From positions 1-39,821 of the forward strand of contig JAQVBA010000004.1 in assembly GCA_028690555.1 (NCBI GenBank): DNA of 39,821 nucleotides, written 5' to 3'. Positions 36,843 through 39,821 of this stretch are shown piece by piece. Position 1 is the first letter of the stretch. The number at the start of each line of letters is the position of its first letter. The position numbers were made by a program, and so were the translations under genes. This DNA is from Acholeplasmataceae bacterium (GTDB lineage: Bacteria > Bacillota_I > Bacilli_A > Acholeplasmatales > Acholeplasmataceae). The notes beneath the pieces are model-generated. The model had not been told where the DNA came from and searched no databases. It was given only the letters and a program-made list of their open reading frames with translations.

Positions 36843-38687
36843 ATGCGACCCATTAGTGATCATGATGTCAATGAATTTTTACTCGGTCGTTCGAGTAACA
36901 GTTATGAATTTTTTGGTGCGCACTTATTAAGAGAACACGGTGAAATTTATGCTACCGAATTTACGGTATATGCCCCGAATGCAAAAGAAGTCCGTTTGGT
37001 TGCAGAATTCAATCAATATGAAGGATGGAAACATGTGCTCACGAGAATTCATCATGCTGGAATATATCGTATAGAGATTCCCGGAAATTATGAATGGGCA
37101 ACCTATAAATATGAAATTCATACCCATTCAGGTCGTATTTTGTATAAGGCTGATCCTTATGGATATTATGCGGAAGTGAGACCTGGGAATGCATCAAAGG
37201 TTTATGATATTAAAGGTTATGAATGGCATGATCAAGAATGGTTTTACACGAAGAAGAAAAGTTATCAAGAACCTCTTTTAATTTATGAAGTGCATTTAGG
37301 ATCTTGGCGTCGTAAATTTGGAGGATTTAAGCCTTATAATGAAGTCGTTGATGAACTGATTCAATATGTCAAAGACCAAGGATTTACGCATGTTGAATTG
37401 ATGCCAGTCTATGAACATCCACTTGATGACTCTTGGGGTTACCAAGGCACTGGATTTTTTGCAGCTACATCTCGTTATGGTGTTCCTAAAGATTTTATGT
37501 ATTTTGTTGAACGGATGCATCAAGCGGGGATTGGAGTTATTCAAGATTGGGTTTTAGGTCATATATGCCGAGATGCCCATGGCTTATCCTTTTTTGATGG
37601 GACACCACTCTATGAATTTAATGATAAAGACAGAAGAGAAAATGTCACCTGGGGAACCGATAACTTAGATTTCTCTAAAGGGATTACCCGTAGTTTTATG
37701 TTATCTGCTTTAAATTTTTGGGTCGATTATTTCCATGTCGATGGATTTAGAATCGATGCTGTCTCGAATTTAATTTATTATTTAGGCAATCGTGAAAAAG
37801 GCACTAATACGGATGCCATTAATTTCTTACGTCAAATTTCTTATCATCTATTTGGAAAAGATGACCGGATTCTATTTATGGCTGAAGATTCCACAGATTT
37901 TCCACATGTGACTCACCCTGTGGATATGGGCGGAATTGGATTTAACTATAAATGGAATATGGGATTTATGAATGATGTGCTAAGATATTTTAAAGAAGAT
38001 CCAATCCATCGGAAATATCATCATCATAAAATCACATTTGGTCTAGTTTATGCCTTTAATGAGCAATTTGTGTTACCTTTCTCTCATGATGAAGTTGTTC
38101 ACATGAAGGGAAGCTTAATTAATAAAATGCCTGGTGATTATTTCCAAAAATTTGCAAATTGGCGCTTATTACTAACACTTTGGATGACACACCCTGGTAA
38201 GAAATTGTTATTTATGGGTCAAGAGTTTGCATCGTTTTCTGAATGGGCATTCCAAAAAGAGTTAGATTGGAATTTATTTGATTTTCCAGCGCATCAAATG
38301 GCTAATCGATATTTTAGAGATTTAGCACAAGTTTATCGTCACCATGATGCACTTTATCAATACGATCACGATCCGAAAGGATTTGAATGGTCAATCGTAG
38401 ATGACGAAGCACAAAGTGTATATGCATTTATTAGAAGAAGTGATACGGAAACATTGGTTGTAATTTTGAATATGACACCAAATGTCCATGAATTTTATGA
38501 AATTGGTGTTCCTAAATATGGAAGATATGAAGAAATATTAAATAGTGATAAAGACATTTACTTTGGAAGTAATCAATATAATGGCGTTCAACTCCATACC
38601 GTAAAAAGACAAACAAATCAATTTCCATATTATATTAAACCAAAGCTTGGACCTTTATCTGCGATGATTTTAAGACATAAAAAATAA
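36843..38687 (+). CDS. glgB: 1,4-alpha-glucan branching enzyme
   Basis: 'YEVHLGSWRRKFGGFKPYNEVVDELIQYVKDQGFTHVELMPVYEHPLDDSWGYQGTGFFAATSRYG', 'DGFRIDAVSNLIYY', 'FMAEDST', 'FSHDEVVHMKGSL'. Confidence 0.95.
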   Translation: MRPISDHDVNEFLLGRSSNSYEFFGAHLLREHGEIYATEFTVYAPNAKEVRLVAEFNQYEGWKHVLTRIHHAGIYRIEIPGNYEWATYKYEIHTHSGRILYKADPYGYYAEVRPGNASKVYDIKGYEWHDQEWFYTKKKSYQEPLLIYEVHLGSWRRKFGGFKPYNEVVDELIQYVKDQGFTHVELMPVYEHPLDDSWGYQGTGFFAATSRYGVPKDFMYFVERMHQAGIGVIQDWVLGHICRDAHGLSFFDGTPLYEFNDKDRRENVTWGTDNLDFSKGITRSFMLSALNFWVDYFHVDGFRIDAVSNLIYYLGNREKGTNTDAINFLRQISYHLFGKDDRILFMAEDSTDFPHVTHPVDMGGIGFNYKWNMGFMNDVLRYFKEDPIHRKYHHHKITFGLVYAFNEQFVLPFSHDEVVHMKGSLINKMPGDYFQKFANWRLLLTLWMTHPGKKLLFMGQEFASFSEWAFQKELDWNLFDFPAHQMANRYFRDLAQVYRHHDALYQYDHDPKGFEWSIVDDEAQSVYAFIRRSDTETLVVILNMTPNVHEFYEIGVPKYGRYEEILNSDKDIYFGSNQYNGVQLHTVKRQTNQFPYYIKPKLGPLSAMILRHKK

Positions 38688-38714
38688 GAGTAGAAAAATT
38701 TTCTACTCTTTTTT
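38686..38714. terminator. Bidirectional terminator between convergent glgB and LacI-family gene
   Basis: AAGAGTAGAAAAATTTTCTACTCTT with flanking A- and T-runs. Confidence 0.8.
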
Positions 38715-39683
38715 CTTTGTCGTTTCTCTTTCTACAAAACTCACATCAATAATATCATGTAAGCTTTCTAATTCAACCCCACGAATGAGTTTCGTTAAAT
38801 TGATGAATGCTTGTTTTCCCATGAGATTCACCGATTGATGTATGGTTGATATCGATGGGATAACCCAATTTGAATAAGGAATATCATCAAATCCGATGAG
38901 CGCGACATCTTCAGGTATTTTTTTACCCATCCGTTGCAAGATATTCATTGCAGCAAACGCTAACGTATCCGAGAATGTAAAAATGCCATCAACATCTTGA
39001 TTCTTAAGAAGGATTTCTTCCATAAGTTTTACATCAGGATTTACTAAATCAAAGTCATAAATATCAACAAACAAATTCTTTTTCTTTGTTTCGTTTAAAA
39101 ATCCCATCGTACGTTCCATCGTTGTTATTAAGAAGGATGGACCTCGTAACAAAATAATATTTTTTCGATTGCAGTCTAAGAGTCTCTTCGCAGCAAGTGA
39201 ACCACCTTTGACATTGTCAGAAGTGATCGAAGGGATATTTTCATTTAAAATGTGATCCACTGTGATCATTGGAATATTGATTTCTGATAATTTGTCAATG
39301 CTTGAAAAGTTTGAGGCGATGATTAAGCCTTCAACATTGTAGGATTCAAAAAATCGAAGATATTCAATTTCACGATCTGGATCGTCTTGTGTATGGCAAA
39401 ACATAATCTTATAACCATAAGCAGAGGCTTGTGATTCAATACCTTCTAAGAGTTCACCATAAAATGATGGTCCAATATGTGGAACAATCACGCCAATGAT
39501 TTTCGAACTTCTAGAGGTTAAGCTTCGTGCGAGTTGGTTGGGAGAAAACCCTAATTCTTCGATTATTTTATTGACAATGATTTTTGTATCTTCGTGGACA
39601 TATCCTTTTTGATTCACCACGCGTGAGACAGTCGATACGCTGACATTCGCTTTTTTTGCAACATCACGAATCGTTGGTTTCAT
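38703..39683 (-). CDS. LacI-family transcriptional regulator (MalR/CcpA-like)
   Basis: 'TIRDVAKKANVSVSTVSRVVNQKGYVHEDTKIIVNKIIEELGFSPNQLARSLTSRSSKIIGVIVPHIG' HTH and hinge; periplasmic-binding-like effector domain. Confidence 0.93.
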   Translation of the reverse strand: MKPTIRDVAKKANVSVSTVSRVVNQKGYVHEDTKIIVNKIIEELGFSPNQLARSLTSRSSKIIGVIVPHIGPSFYGELLEGIESQASAYGYKIMFCHTQDDPDREIEYLRFFESYNVEGLIIASNFSSIDKLSEINIPMITVDHILNENIPSITSDNVKGGSLAAKRLLDCNRKNIILLRGPSFLITTMERTMGFLNETKKKNLFVDIYDFDLVNPDVKLMEEILLKNQDVDGIFTFSDTLAFAAMNILQRMGKKIPEDVALIGFDDIPYSNWVIPSISTIHQSVNLMGKQAFINLTKLIRGVELESLHDIIDVSFVERETTKKKE

Positions 39684-39685
39684 GA

Positions 39686-39821
39686 CTAATCCTCCTTTTT
39701 TAAGAGTAAAAATCCATCAGTTTCTATTTCCATTGTATCATGGATTTCTAAAGATTGATTCGTCATCAAATTGAGATATCTTCCTCTGATAGAAGATGTA
39801 TTTATTGATTTTTTTAATCCT
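39686..39821 (-). CDS. C-terminal end of a gene truncated at the window edge, possibly GH13 alpha-glucosidase C-domain
   Basis: Open frame on minus strand to TAG at 39686-39688: ..GLKKSINTSSIRGRYLNLMTNQSLEIHDTMEIETDGFLLLKKED*; resembles GH13 C-terminal beta-domain; stop lies next to the LacI RBS/ATG. Confidence 0.5.
   Translation of the reverse strand, partial: GLKKSINTSSIRGRYLNLMTNQSLEIHDTMEIETDGFLLLKKED

Noticed and set aside
34700-37544. Minus-strand ORFs 34700-34933, 35157-35342, 36350-36535, 36927-37127, 37296-37544
   Set aside because: Antisense within glycoside hydrolase genes; no independent support.
1-39821. tRNA, rRNA, CRISPR array, transposase or prophage genes
   Set aside because: None seen by eye on either strand; no direct-repeat arrays, tRNA cloverleafs or mobile-element proteins.

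Overview
A low-GC (Firmicutes/Mollicutes-like, possibly Acholeplasma/Izemoplasma-type) chromosomal window. TGA is used as a stop (e.g. 600-602; 34872-34874 overlapping the next ATG), so the standard bacterial code applies. The left half (0-15 kb) is mostly housekeeping and metabolism: partial methyltransferase, arginine deiminase, SDR, U32/DUF3656 peptidase family, CDGSH protein, PgpA-like, HD-GYP, MsrB, alpha/beta hydrolase, CAT-like acyltransferase, a leucine-dehydrogenase plus 2-oxoacid:ferredoxin oxidoreductase operon, MFS transporter and GDPD. The right half (15-39.8 kb) is a large alpha-glucan (starch/glycogen/maltodextrin) locus: lipoprotein amylase, DUF1189 protein, secreted pullulanase, a divergently transcribed non-catalytic multidomain starch-binding protein, maltodextrin ABC binding protein and two permeases, glycogen phosphorylase, GH13 enzyme, cytoplasmic pullulanase, branching enzyme and a LacI-family regulator. 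The most unusual signals: (i) the MalG-like permease carries an N-terminal membrane module duplicated in tandem (gapless 105-residue offset); (ii) the MalF-like permease carries a ~345-residue extracytoplasmic insertion; (iii) a non-catalytic secreted protein shares its N-terminal architecture with the divergently encoded pullulanase; (iv) three LacI/CcpA-type operators sit between those two genes and two more near glgP; (v) a perfect 20-bp palindrome abuts the glgP RBS; (vi) a small lipoprotein gene has a single in-frame TAA. Family calls are from sequence motifs only; no database search was run.
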